From positions 1 through 28,572 of the forward strand of contig JAZOWA010000015.1 in NCBI GenBank assembly GCA_045659025.1: 28,572 nucleotides of DNA, written 5' to 3'. The DNA is from SIG455 sp045659025 (GTDB lineage: Bacteria > Bacillota > Clostridia > UMGS1810). The first letter of the stretch is position 1; each line of letters begins with the position of its first letter. Below are positions 6,119 through 13,633 of this stretch, one piece after another. Made by a program: the position numbers and the translations under genes. Below the pieces are notes generated by a model that worked only from the letters and a program-made list of their open reading frames with translations, searched no databases and had not been told where the DNA came from.

Positions 6119-8971
6119 TTAGTCGATGTCAACGGGAACGTCGATAGAGATGATATCAGCAACTTTGCCGCCTACGAATCTTACGAATACGTAGTTTGTA
6201 TCTTCGTCTTCTTCGTCTTCAACACCTTCAACATCGCCGCCGTTGTAAGAACCTACAGTAACAACAGTCTTGCGACCTGTGTAACCGTATCTGTACTCAT
6301 TAGAACCAGATTTAACTTTAACTGCTTCTTCTCTACCCTCAAGTGTGAAGGAAGCGTCAGCCTCGTCGAGGATCTTACCATAAGCGAATGTTGTCTCGTA
6401 TTCACTGTCTTCAGCTTTAACGTCGAGGTCAGCAACTGCAACGAACTCGTCGTCAACGATGTTAGCGAGAACTGCGAGAGTCTCAACTACGCCGTCAGCT
6501 GTAGCTGCGTAGAGGATGATAGAACCAATACCGAACTCGTCTTCAGCAACGAGGTCAATAGCAGACTCTTCATCATTGTAGTCAGCGTCAAGAACTGTAT
6601 CGTCTGTTACAACGATTGTCTTAACTTCTTTGCTACCGTTTTCAACGATTTCGATTTCGTATGCAGTAGCATCGTCTTCGTCAGATACAACAGACTTGTC
6701 TGTTACAACAGCCCAACCCTCAACTGTAGTTGTGAGAGAAGCACCACCCTCAAGGATGATAACAGCACCGAAGGTCTCTGTATCTTCGTCTTCAGCGAAA
6801 CCAACTACTGTGTAGTCAGCATCGTTAAGGAGAGATTCGATAGAAACAACTTTACCGTCTTCGAGGTCGTTCTTAACGTTGAAGATTACTGTAGAAGAAT
6901 CAATTACGATATTACCGATATCGAGGTCATCAACATCATACTTAGCAGATTCTTCTGTAGCACCGTAAGCAGGAGCGATTTCTGTGATCTCGTTAGCAGA
7001 GTTGGTCTTGAACTGGATAACTCTTTCGAACTTATCATCGTCAGCTACTTCTTCCTCTTCGAACTCGCCAAGGATGTCACCGATTGTACCGGAGATACCC
7101 TCGAATACTGTACCGTTGAAGAAAGAACCATTTACAGAGTTAGAACCATCAAGTTTAAGGGTAACGGGATCGCTATCCTCATCAGCAGTGTTTCTAACTT
7201 TAACTTTTTCAGCTACGTCGTAGATTACAACCTGACCCTTAGAGTCGAGGATCTTAACCTGGTAGCCGCCGTCATTCCAGTCACCGTCAGTAACTTCTAC
7301 AGCCTTAACGATGATACCGTAGTTGCCGTTAACAGCTTTTGTGCCGTCGAAGCCAATGATCTTGCCGTTAGAACCAACATAGAATGTACCTTCGCTACCG
7401 AGTGTAAGAGCTTTACCTTCGTAAGCAGCGTCGATTTCATACCATGTAGAATCAACTTTAACTTCACCGTCTCTGGTAGCTTTAACTACGCCAGTTACGG
7501 AAGACTCACCGAGAACAGTGATGTCGATGAATGTTTCGGGCTCGTCGATGTCAGAACCGTCAGATACAACTGCGATAACGTCACCAACTTTGATATCTTC
7601 GAAGCTGAGGATTTCGCCCTTAGCGTTCTTGATTGTGATGATGTACTCTACTTCATCCTGCTCGAGGTAGAATTTCTCGTTAGAGTCAACAACTTTGATT
7701 TCGTAATCTTCTTCGTCGATTTCAGCAACTACGAAGTGAGCGAGCTCAGAACCTTTGATAAGGTCATACTTACCGTTGCCATCCCAGTCAACGAGTTCGA
7801 GTGTAGCAGATACGTCGCCATCTTCAGCCAACTCAACGATTTTCTCGAGATCGTAGTCAGATTCCTGGCTGTTCCAGATAACTTCGTACTCATCTTCGAT
7901 CTTGAGCTGTGTAGATTTTGTAGCGTCAGCATCTTTGTAGTAAGCGAGCTTGAGGTTTTCGCCATCTACTACAGATCTCTCACCACAGTCGATGTCTGTG
8001 AGTGCGATTGTGATAGAAGCGTTCTTGCCCTCTTCAGCAACGATAGCGATTACTTCGTAATCTTCGTTACCATTGTCTCTGATGTAAGCAATTACTCTCA
8101 AACCAAGGAGTTCATCAGCGTTTGTTTCGCCGATCTCGATGTTAGAGATAACTTCAGAATCGCCTTTGAAAGCGAGTTCGAAATCTTCGTTAGTAGATTT
8201 GAAGTTGTTGTCATATTCGAGAGCGATCTGGCCTTTTTCAGCAGCGCCGTCAAGAGAGATCTTCTCGTTAGCAACTACAACACCGCCGAGTTTAACAACG
8301 TCGAACTTAGATGTGAGAAGAGTTGTTCTCTCTCTATCGCCGTTACCGTCTTTAACTTCGTAAGTGATGTTAGAACCGAAACCGGTCTGCTCCATCATGG
8401 GAGTATCGATTGTGTTGTAAACTACCTGAGCGATGAGTGAACGCTTAGCAGCTTCAGCCTGAGCGGGAGCTTTAACGTTCTTTGTCATGCCGTAGGTCTG
8501 AGCTACTACGAGGTGACCTGTGGGGTAACCACCGCGGTCAGCAGCCATAGGAGCGTAACCAAGAGTTACAACGAGCATTTTGATTGCCTGTTCATATGTA
8601 ACGGGAGCTTCGGGAGCGAAGGTACCGTCACCCATACCGTTGATGATCTTGAGGTTGGTTGCCATGTTGATGTAACCGGAAGCCCAGTGATCAGCTGCAA
8701 CGTCTGTGAAAGGAGTAGCACCTTTGTTAGCGTCACCTTTCAAGCCCTGGATCTCACAAACGATCTTTGTGAACTCAGCTCTTGTGATTGAATTGTCAGG
8801 ATTGAAGTTACCCTGATCGTCGCCGCTGATGATACCCAAAGCAGCGAGTGTGTTAACTGCAACTTCGTAGTCAGCGCCTTCTTCAACATCCGGGAATGCT
8901 GCAAGTGCAACGCTGCAGAGCATCATTGAAAATGCAACTACGAGTGCGAGAACTTTTTTGAGATTTTTCAT
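6119..8971 (-). CDS. S-layer homology (SLH) domain surface protein
   Basis: 950 residues. A signal peptide (MKNLKKVLALVVAF..., cleavage near VALAAFPD) is followed by two clear SLH domains, about residues 26-80 (FPDV...ITRAEF) and 86-138 (FTDVAADHWASGYI...VTYEQAIKML), and a weaker third at about 140-195. SLH triplets bind pyruvylated secondary cell-wall polymer, so the protein is probably exported and wall-attached. Residues 200-950 are strongly acidic, beta-rich and without an enzymatic motif I recognise. They contain repeated short VVxxD-type strands and Asp/Glu-rich turns, as in S-layer proteins. The ATG follows AAGGAGGA. The gene has a near-consensus promoter, a structured leader and a strong terminator, and its narrow codon choice fits high expression. 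S-layer or major surface protein is an inference. Confidence 0.88.
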   Translation of the reverse strand: MKNLKKVLALVVAFSMMLCSVALAAFPDVEEGADYEVAVNTLAALGIISGDDQGNFNPDNSITRAEFTKIVCEIQGLKGDANKGATPFTDVAADHWASGYINMATNLKIINGMGDGTFAPEAPVTYEQAIKMLVVTLGYAPMAADRGGYPTGHLVVAQTYGMTKNVKAPAQAEAAKRSLIAQVVYNTIDTPMMEQTGFGSNITYEVKDGNGDRERTTLLTSKFDVVKLGGVVVANEKISLDGAAEKGQIALEYDNNFKSTNEDFELAFKGDSEVISNIEIGETNADELLGLRVIAYIRDNGNEDYEVIAIVAEEGKNASITIALTDIDCGERSVVDGENLKLAYYKDADATKSTQLKIEDEYEVIWNSQESDYDLEKIVELAEDGDVSATLELVDWDGNGKYDLIKGSELAHFVVAEIDEEDYEIKVVDSNEKFYLEQDEVEYIITIKNAKGEILSFEDIKVGDVIAVVSDGSDIDEPETFIDITVLGESSVTGVVKATRDGEVKVDSTWYEIDAAYEGKALTLGSEGTFYVGSNGKIIGFDGTKAVNGNYGIIVKAVEVTDGDWNDGGYQVKILDSKGQVVIYDVAEKVKVRNTADEDSDPVTLKLDGSNSVNGSFFNGTVFEGISGTIGDILGEFEEEEVADDDKFERVIQFKTNSANEITEIAPAYGATEESAKYDVDDLDIGNIVIDSSTVIFNVKNDLEDGKVVSIESLLNDADYTVVGFAEDEDTETFGAVIILEGGASLTTTVEGWAVVTDKSVVSDEDDATAYEIEIVENGSKEVKTIVVTDDTVLDADYNDEESAIDLVAEDEFGIGSIILYAATADGVVETLAVLANIVDDEFVAVADLDVKAEDSEYETTFAYGKILDEADASFTLEGREEAVKVKSGSNEYRYGYTGRKTVVTVGSYNGGDVEGVEDEEDEDTNYVFVRFVGGKVADIISIDVPVDID

Positions 8972-9001
8972 AGTCTCAAATCCTCCTTAAAAATATTTTT
9001 T

Positions 9002-9042
9002 GAAAGAGATAACGAATTAGTGTTAACCGGCCGCTCTCTTTC
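9002..9042 (-). other. Structured 5' leader of the SLH gene
   Basis: GAAAGAGA (9002-9009) and TCTCTTTC (9035-9042) can pair around a 25-nt loop that contains a smaller TAAC/GTTA stem. The hairpin lies within the roughly 110-nt untranslated leader and may stabilise the mRNA. I see no known riboswitch pattern. Confidence 0.5.
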
Positions 9043-9088
9043 ATAAACAACCAGACACTCACCAGGAATAATCCTAGCTTATGCATTG

Positions 9089-9117
9089 ATTATAGCATTG
9101 GGTAAATGCATCGTCAA
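9089..9117 (-). promoter_or_regulatory. Strong promoter of the SLH gene
   Basis: Minus-strand TTGACG (9112-9117) and consensus TATAAT (9089-9094) are 17 bp apart, with a TGC extension before the -10. Confidence 0.85.
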
Positions 9118-9286
9118 TGCACATTATATTGTTGTAACAAAAATGTAAAGTTATCCCGGGATGTAGGACTTCTCACATCTTTGCTAAACACGATTTCAAG
9201 CCATTTGTGTGGATTTTTACAAAATCCGATAATTTGATGTGTTTTGTTACACAGCCATTACACAAAGGGCGGTATTGCGTGGTTTA

Positions 9287-10867
9287 TCAACCTTTACACG
9301 CTTTGATAAAGCTATCAAACAAGGGATGGGGACGGTTAGGACGGGATTTATACTCAGGGTTGAACTGAACGCCCACGAACCATTTGTGATCCTTGATCTC
9401 GAGTATCTCTACAAGGTCGCCCTCGGGGGAGATACCGCCAACCGTCATACCTGCTTTTGCAAAAGTTTCGGTATAGGCGGGGTTGAATTCAAAGTGATGA
9501 CGATGACGCTCGGAGATGAGCTCTTCACCGTAGATATCTACACACTTGCTGCCTGCAGTGAGTTTGCAGGGGTATTTACCCCTTCTGCCGGGGTTGTCGG
9601 ATGCTCTGCCAGCAGAGTATACAACGGGATTAGCAGTTGTGGGGTTGAAGCCTTCGCTGTCTGCATCGGCAATGCCGGCTACGTTGCGGGCAAACTCGAT
9701 TGCAGCCATCTGCATACCGAGGCAAATGCCGAAGTAGGGAACGTTGTTCTCTCTCGCATAGCGGATAGCATGAATCTTACCGCTTACTTCTGTATCACCG
9801 AAACCATCGGGAACCAAGATACCGTCAGCGGAAGCGAGTTTCTCTGCCACGTTGGACTCGGTGAGGGTGTTACAATCAACCCAGTCAACCTCGATATTCA
9901 CGCCATTGGCGATACCTGCGTGACGGAGAGCTTCTACAATAGAAATATATGCATCATACAATGAAACGTACTTGCCAACCAAAGCAATTTTCACAGTGCC
10001 GGAAAGGTTCTTTGCCTTCTCCACCATAGCAGACCATTCTTTGAGGTCGGGTACGGTGTTGTCAAGGGAGAGACGACGGCAAACCACGTCTGCAAGGCCT
10101 TCCTTCTCAAGAAGGAGGGGTACTTCATAAAGGATAGAAGCAGAAGCGTTCTGAATAACACACTCAGGACGGATATTGCAGAAGAGGGCAAGTTTATCCT
10201 TGAAGTCCTGGGTGAGGGAGTTGTCTGCACGGCACACAACCACGTCGGGCTGGATACCGATACTGAGCAATTCCTTAACGCTGTGCTGGGTGGGCTTTGA
10301 CTTCATCTCGCCTGACTGGCCGATATAGGGAACGAGGGTAACATGCACATACATGCAGTTCTCTCTGCCCACGTCAACAGACACCTGACGGATTGCCTCA
10401 AGATAAGGCAAACTCTCGATATCACCGACGGTACCACCAATTTCGGTGATTACGATGTCGGTATCATTATCACGTGCAACCTGGTAGATGCACTCTTTAA
10501 TCTCGTTAGTAATATGAGGAATAACCTGAACAGTACCGCCGCCATACTCGCCACGGCGTTCTTTGCTGATAACAGACCAGTAGATGGTGCCTGTGGTGAT
10601 GTCGTTGCGGAGGCCAAGATTCTCGTCAATGAAACGCTCGTAGTGACCGAGGTCGAGGTCAGTCTCTGCGCCGTCTTCGGTAACGAACACCTCACCGTGC
10701 TGGAGAGGGCTCATCATAGCGGGGTCTATGTTAATGTAGGGGTCAAATTTCTGGATAGTAACCTTCTTACCTCTGGCTTTAAGCAAGCGGCCAAGGGAAG
10801 CGGCGGTAATGCCCTTACCCAAACCGGACACAACGCCACCGGTAACAAATATATACTTAACAGCCAT
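9287..10867 (-). CDS. pyrG: CTP synthase with atypical glutaminase site
   Basis: 526 residues (about 535-545 is usual). It makes CTP from UTP, ATP and an amino donor, the last step of cytidine nucleotide synthesis. The N-terminal synthetase domain is canonical: IFVTGGVVSGLGKG P-loop, IDP..MSPLQHGEVFVTEDGAETDLDLGHYERF, and EIGGTVGDIES. The C-terminal class I glutaminase keeps the nucleophile Cys382 (FGICLGMQ) and the Glu of the triad (Glu505). However, the triad His is Asn503 (QFNPEY instead of QFHPEF), the oxyanion-hole Gly is Asp354 (VPDGFG instead of VPGGFG), and the following RG.EG lid segment reads TEVSG. Glutamine use may be impaired, leaving ammonia-dependent synthesis. The gene is monocistronic. 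I see no attenuator of the Bacillus pyrG type. Confidence 0.95.
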   Translation of the reverse strand: MAVKYIFVTGGVVSGLGKGITAASLGRLLKARGKKVTIQKFDPYINIDPAMMSPLQHGEVFVTEDGAETDLDLGHYERFIDENLGLRNDITTGTIYWSVISKERRGEYGGGTVQVIPHITNEIKECIYQVARDNDTDIVITEIGGTVGDIESLPYLEAIRQVSVDVGRENCMYVHVTLVPYIGQSGEMKSKPTQHSVKELLSIGIQPDVVVCRADNSLTQDFKDKLALFCNIRPECVIQNASASILYEVPLLLEKEGLADVVCRRLSLDNTVPDLKEWSAMVEKAKNLSGTVKIALVGKYVSLYDAYISIVEALRHAGIANGVNIEVDWVDCNTLTESNVAEKLASADGILVPDGFGDTEVSGKIHAIRYARENNVPYFGICLGMQMAAIEFARNVAGIADADSEGFNPTTANPVVYSAGRASDNPGRRGKYPCKLTAGSKCVDIYGEELISERHRHHFEFNPAYTETFAKAGMTVGGISPEGDLVEILEIKDHKWFVGVQFNPEYKSRPNRPHPLFDSFIKACKG

Positions 10868-10920
10868 ATAAAAACCGCCTCTCGGGAAAAAATTAAAAAC
10901 AAAATTCCATACTACATATT

Positions 10921-10949
10921 ATTTTATAATTTTTATTGGATTATGTCAA
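10921..10949 (-). promoter_or_regulatory. pyrG promoter
   Basis: Minus-strand TTGACA (10944-10949) and TAAAAT (10921-10926) with a 17-bp spacer. The leader to the ATG is about 45 nt. Confidence 0.8.
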
Positions 10950-11055
10950 GATTTTTTTGAGTTTTTTGAGGGTGAAAATGCCAAAATCAAGGGGTGGGAA
11001 AAGGGTGGGAAAATTCGTCTATATGTTGTGTTTGAAAGGGGTGGTTTTCTCCATC

Positions 11056-11090
11056 AAAAAAGGACTTTGAGTGAATCCAAAGTCCTTTTT
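11056..11090 (-). terminator. Terminator of the rsuA gene
   Basis: Perfect arms AAAAAGGACTTTG (11057-11069) and CAAAGTCCTTTTT (11078-11090), 8-nt loop. It could also work on the other strand. Confidence 0.9.
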
Positions 11091-11111
11091 GCTTCCTTTA
11101 TATATTATATG

Positions 11112-11795
11112 TCATTTCTCTGTGGGGAATACTTCCACAATCCCGCCCCTTGAAAGAGTGTCGGGCAGGTCAAACTCGCCGAAGGATATCCTTTCTAAAT
11201 GCTCCACCGTCTTACCCACGGCCTTGAACATCAGCTTCACCTGATGGAACTTGCCCTCGCAGATACGTACAAGAGCGGTGTTTTCACCGTCGGGGGTGAG
11301 GGTGGCGCTTTTGCAGGTGTAACCACCTTCTATGGTGATGCCCTCTGCAAACCTGGTGATGTCGGATTCCGTGATGTTGCCGTCAAGGGTGGCACGGTAT
11401 GTCTTGTAAACGTGTTTTTTCGGCGACAACATATTGTGGGCATAGGCGCCGTCATTGGTAAGGATGAGCAACCCCTCGGTGTCTATATCCAGTCTGCCCA
11501 CGGGGAACAGATCAAAATGCTGATACTCCTCGGGCACCAGGTCAATAACCGTCTGATACTTGAAATCCTCTGTGGCACTCACCACTCCTGCGGGTTTGTT
11601 GAGCATAAGGTACACAAACTCTTTATACTCCGCCTTGGTGCCGTTTACCTCCACGCAATCGGATTGGGGGTCGATATGTATATCGTATTTCTTCACCGTC
11701 TCGCCGCCCACTGTGACACAACCGCTTTTAACCAGTGCTTTCACATCCTTACGGCTACCGATTCCGCAATCGGCCAGGAATTTATCAAGACGCAT
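11112..11795 (-). CDS. rsuA: 16S rRNA pseudouridine synthase, RsuA family
   Basis: 227 residues, the normal family length. An N-terminal S4 RNA-binding domain (MRLDKFLADCGIGSRKDVKALVKSG, about residues 1-45) is followed by the RsuA/RluB catalytic fold. The active-site motif is PVGRLDIDTEGLLILTNDG, whose GRLD Asp is the catalytic residue, and KPAGVVSAT and ICEGKFHQVKLMF are also characteristic. Family members convert one uridine of 16S rRNA (U516 in E. coli) to pseudouridine in the cytoplasm. A role at another rRNA site, as for the RluB/E/F relatives, cannot be excluded. AAGGTGGTG precedes the ATG. Monocistronic between its own promoter and terminator. Confidence 0.9.
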   Translation of the reverse strand: MRLDKFLADCGIGSRKDVKALVKSGCVTVGGETVKKYDIHIDPQSDCVEVNGTKAEYKEFVYLMLNKPAGVVSATEDFKYQTVIDLVPEEYQHFDLFPVGRLDIDTEGLLILTNDGAYAHNMLSPKKHVYKTYRATLDGNITESDITRFAEGITIEGGYTCKSATLTPDGENTALVRICEGKFHQVKLMFKAVGKTVEHLERISFGEFDLPDTLSRGGIVEVFPTEK

Positions 11796-11823
11796 ATTGT
11801 CACCACCTTAATCAATTTATGAT

Positions 11824-11875
11824 AAAACCTTCGGTTTTAGTTTGCAGTTTAGAGTTATGAGCCGACTTCGTCGGC
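11824..11875. other. Two small hairpins in the rsuA leader
   Basis: AAAACC-ttc-GGTTTT (11824-11838) and GCCGAC-ttc-GTCGGC (11861-11875) are perfect six-bp stems with the same TTC loop. They resemble the units of the neighbouring hairpin array. Confidence 0.55.
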
Positions 11876-11884
11876 GTTGGTTAT

Positions 11885-11913
11885 AGTATATCACAAGCTT
11901 AACGAAAAGTAAA
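11885..11913 (-). promoter_or_regulatory. Candidate rsuA promoter
   Basis: Minus-strand TTTACT (11908-11913) and TATACT (11885-11890), 17-bp spacer, with the -35 weaker than consensus. Confidence 0.5.
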
Positions 11914-11918
11914 TGAAT

Positions 11919-12222
11919 CATTTGCCTATTGCAAATATGAATCCGTGGCAGAGCCACCATGAAGCAAATCTGCAAAGCAGATTTATATCGACGAAAAAGC
12001 GACTTGCCGAATTCTGGCTTTCAAGAACATAATGGATGGAAGTATTTTTAGTGAAATATCTCGCTTTGCTCAATGTGAAATAATTTCTATCGAAATTGTG
12101 AAATTTGATGTTAAAGCATCAAGTGAAATAAAATAAATCCTTTATCACACGCCGCAAGGCGTATTTCACATTGCGCAGCAATATTTCACGCCCAAAGGGC
12201 ATTTCACAAATCCTGAAAGGAT
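11919..12222. repeat. Array of short hairpins separated by GTGAAAT/ATGAA-type words
   Basis: About ten small inverted repeats follow each other: ATTTGC/GCAAAT, GTGGC/GCCAC, AAATCTGC/GCAGATTT, AATTTC/GAAATT, TTGATG/CATCAA, CGCC/GGCG, ATTGC/GCAAT, GCCC/GGGC and AAATCCT/AGGATTT, each with a 3- to 6-nt loop. In the left part they are joined by ATGAA or GTGAAAT. From about 12145 onward the joining word appears inverted, as ATTTCAC. There is no coding sequence. It lies between the rsuA promoter and the tmRNA terminator. Confidence 0.7.
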
Positions 12223-12233
12223 TTATTTCGTTG

Positions 12234-12270
12234 AAAAAAGCACCAATCTTGTATCAAGATTGGCGCTTTT
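12234..12270 (-). terminator. tmRNA terminator
   Basis: Arms GCACCAATCTTG (12240-12251) and CAAGATTGGCGC (12255-12266) pair with one G-U wobble and a 3-nt loop, followed on the minus strand by six T. Confidence 0.9.
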
Positions 12271-12277
12271 TTTCTCA

Positions 12278-12899
12278 TGGAAGCGGGGAGAGTCGAACTC
12301 CCGTCCGAAGCATCATTCACACCGGGTACTACGGGCGTAGTCTGTGTTATGGCCGTAGCAGTATAATCCGAACCCGATTTGCGGATGCAAATCATTGGTT
12401 ATTGCTTCGTTAAAATACTCGCAAATGCATCAAGCATTCGCTCCGTTTTTGCCTCGCACTATCTCAAAATTTGCTATCCGGAAATTCTCCGACCTGAAAA
12501 GGATGAAATTTTGAGCAGATTTTGGTGCAGAGGACGAAGACAGGCTGTCGCCTTTCGAGGACGATAAGCCGAAAGATGCCGAAATTTCGCCATTTCAGGC
12601 GAGTTCGAATTATACTGCTACGGCCACCAACCGCATCAGCCCAACGCAGACAAAACATGCTGATACGGTCAGTCCCTGCTCCGTGACGAACCCCGGGACT
12701 AAAAGTCCGTTCACGTTCACCGCTATCTGACGCCCAAGCCTAAGTCGCGGTACTCAAAGGGTGGACGGCCGCCGATTAATTAGGCAGCGTAAGCTACTGT
12801 ATTGTTAGCTCTTATATTTAAGGTTGGAGTTATTAAAGCGGACCCCGCCGCTGCCCGCACCCAATGCTTCAAACACCCCGTCGAAACCATTACGCCCCC
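12278..12899 (-). ncRNA. ssrA: Transfer-messenger RNA (tmRNA), interrupted by a 275-bp element
   Basis: tmRNA rescues stalled ribosomes and tags the unfinished protein for degradation. The mature 5' end GGGGGCGTAATGGTTTCGAC starts at 12899, and its first seven bases pair with CGCTTCC (12279-12285) at the 3' end, two pairs being G-U. The 3' part contains the T arm GGGAGTTCGACTCTCCC. CCA is not encoded. The helix joining both halves is intact (GAAGCAT with ATGCTTC). The tag frame at 12809-12780 starts at GCT and reads ANNTVAYAA then TAA. At 622 nt the gene is far longer than usual. Removing the inverted-repeat element 12351-12625 leaves 347 nt, a normal length. Whether the element stays in the RNA, folds out as a hairpin or is cut out is unknown. 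Confidence 0.92.
12351..12625. mobile_element. MITE-like insertion inside the tmRNA gene
   Basis: The ends are 23-bp inverted repeats (12351-12373 and 12603-12625, GGCCGTAGCAGTATAAT... with one mismatch). The 275-bp interior encodes no protein and is rich in short hairpins with AAATTT-type strings. It lies between the tmRNA pseudoknot region and the conserved 3' half. I see no clear target-site duplication. A segment at 12401-12428 recurs upstream of the tmRNA 5' end, which supports a repetitive nature. Confidence 0.7.
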
Positions 12900-12912
12900 G
12901 AAGGGTAAACCG

Positions 12913-12953
12913 AATGGTTTAAGCAATTGCTTTGTTAAAATTCTCGCAATTGC
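12913..12953. repeat. Partial copy of the tmRNA-inserted element in the tmRNA leader
   Basis: Bases 12926-12953 match 12401-12428 of the inserted element at 25 of 28 positions (core GTTAAAAT.CTCGCAA). It lies between the tmRNA promoter and the mature 5' end, a region that RNase P would remove. Confidence 0.55.
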
Positions 12954-12983
12954 TTATAGGTATTATACACGGATGTATAATAA

Positions 12984-13011
12984 AGTATAACACAATTCCC
13001 ATTTTTGTCAA
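12984..13011 (-). promoter_or_regulatory. tmRNA promoter
   Basis: Minus-strand TTGACA (13006-13011) and TATACT (12984-12989) with a 16-bp spacer. The start lies about 75 nt before the mature 5' end. A TTATACA/TGTATAA hairpin (12963-12980) is in the leader. Confidence 0.75.
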
Positions 13012-13030
13012 GGAGCAATAAAAGGAAAAC

Positions 13031-13276
13031 ATCAACGATTGCTCCGCAATCTACACCTCACCACCGCCTACGGCGGAGCCTCTCCTCAAGGAGAAGCCGA
13101 ATATCACACCACATAGAATCGCAATGGTATTTATTGCCTTCCCCTTGAGGGGAAGGGGGACCGCTTGCGGGGGATGAGGTGGAAGAATCAACGATTGCTC
13201 CCCAACCTACACCTCACCACCGCCTACGGCGGAGCCTCTCCTCAAGGAGAAGCCGAATATCACACCAAGTAGAATC
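13031..13276. repeat. 90-bp direct repeat pair in intergenic block 2
   Basis: Bases 13031-13120 and 13187-13276 are direct repeats with only a few differences, starting ATCAACGATTGCTCC and containing CCGCCTACGGCGGAGCC and CTCCTCAAGGAG palindromes. Between them lies a CCTTCCCCTTGAGGGGAAGG stem. The same motifs recur at 5230-5420, 19781-19850 and 20107-20175. No gene is seen from 13012 to 13564. Confidence 0.75.
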
Positions 13277-13304
13277 GCCCCTACGGTGTGGTGTGTGGGA
13301 GATT

Positions 13305-13372
13305 GTAGGGAACGGCCCTTGGGACGTTCCGTTGTAACAATAATCGGAATGTCGGAAACCGCCATTCCCTAC
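13305..13372. repeat. 68-bp palindromic element, copy 3
   Basis: Identical to the copy at 5049-5116, over 8 kb away, and preceded by a similar GGGAGATT flank. Confidence 0.85.
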
Positions 13373-13564
13373 ACCGCACTATATAGAAAACAAACGGGCG
13401 ATTCGTCTCGTGCCCTGCGGTCTCTCCGTGTTGCTCCATTAACCCACAATCCCTCCACCACCTTCGGTGGTCCCCCTCCCTTTACACAAGGGAGGCTTTG
13501 GGTGGCCTTTGCTCAAGGGGGCCTTATCACACCACAATCATTCACTATTCATTAAAATGAAAAT

Positions 13565-13600
13565 GAAAAAAAACGGAGTAAGCATTGCGCTTACTCCGTT
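13565..13600 (-). terminator. Terminator of the 1853-residue protein gene
   Basis: Perfect 12-bp stem AACGGAGTAAGC/GCTTACTCCGTT with a 5-nt loop (13572-13600), followed on the minus strand by a T run. Confidence 0.93.
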
Positions 13601-13633
13601 TGTTATTATTTATCTGACCTTTGCAGAGGTTGA

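Noticed and set aside
7736..8440. Plus-strand 234-codon open frame inside the SLH gene
   Set aside because: It is antisense to a gene with restricted codon use, which keeps the opposite frame free of stops. It has no Shine-Dalgarno or family resemblance.
8972..9286. Riboswitch in the SLH leader
   Set aside because: Only one long-range stem is seen. No known aptamer consensus or anti-terminator arrangement could be recognised.
11919..12222. CRISPR array
   Set aside because: Separators are only about 7 bp, the units are self-complementary hairpins of differing length, and no cas gene is nearby.
12351..12625. Self-splicing intron or two-piece permuted tmRNA
   Set aside because: I see no group I core or intron ORF, the order of tmRNA parts is not permuted, and the ends are inverted repeats as in a MITE. 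RNA data would be needed to exclude processing.
12171..12658. Short open frames on both strands over the tmRNA region
   Set aside because: They lie within tmRNA and its inserted repeat. Their sequences are low-complexity translations of structured RNA.
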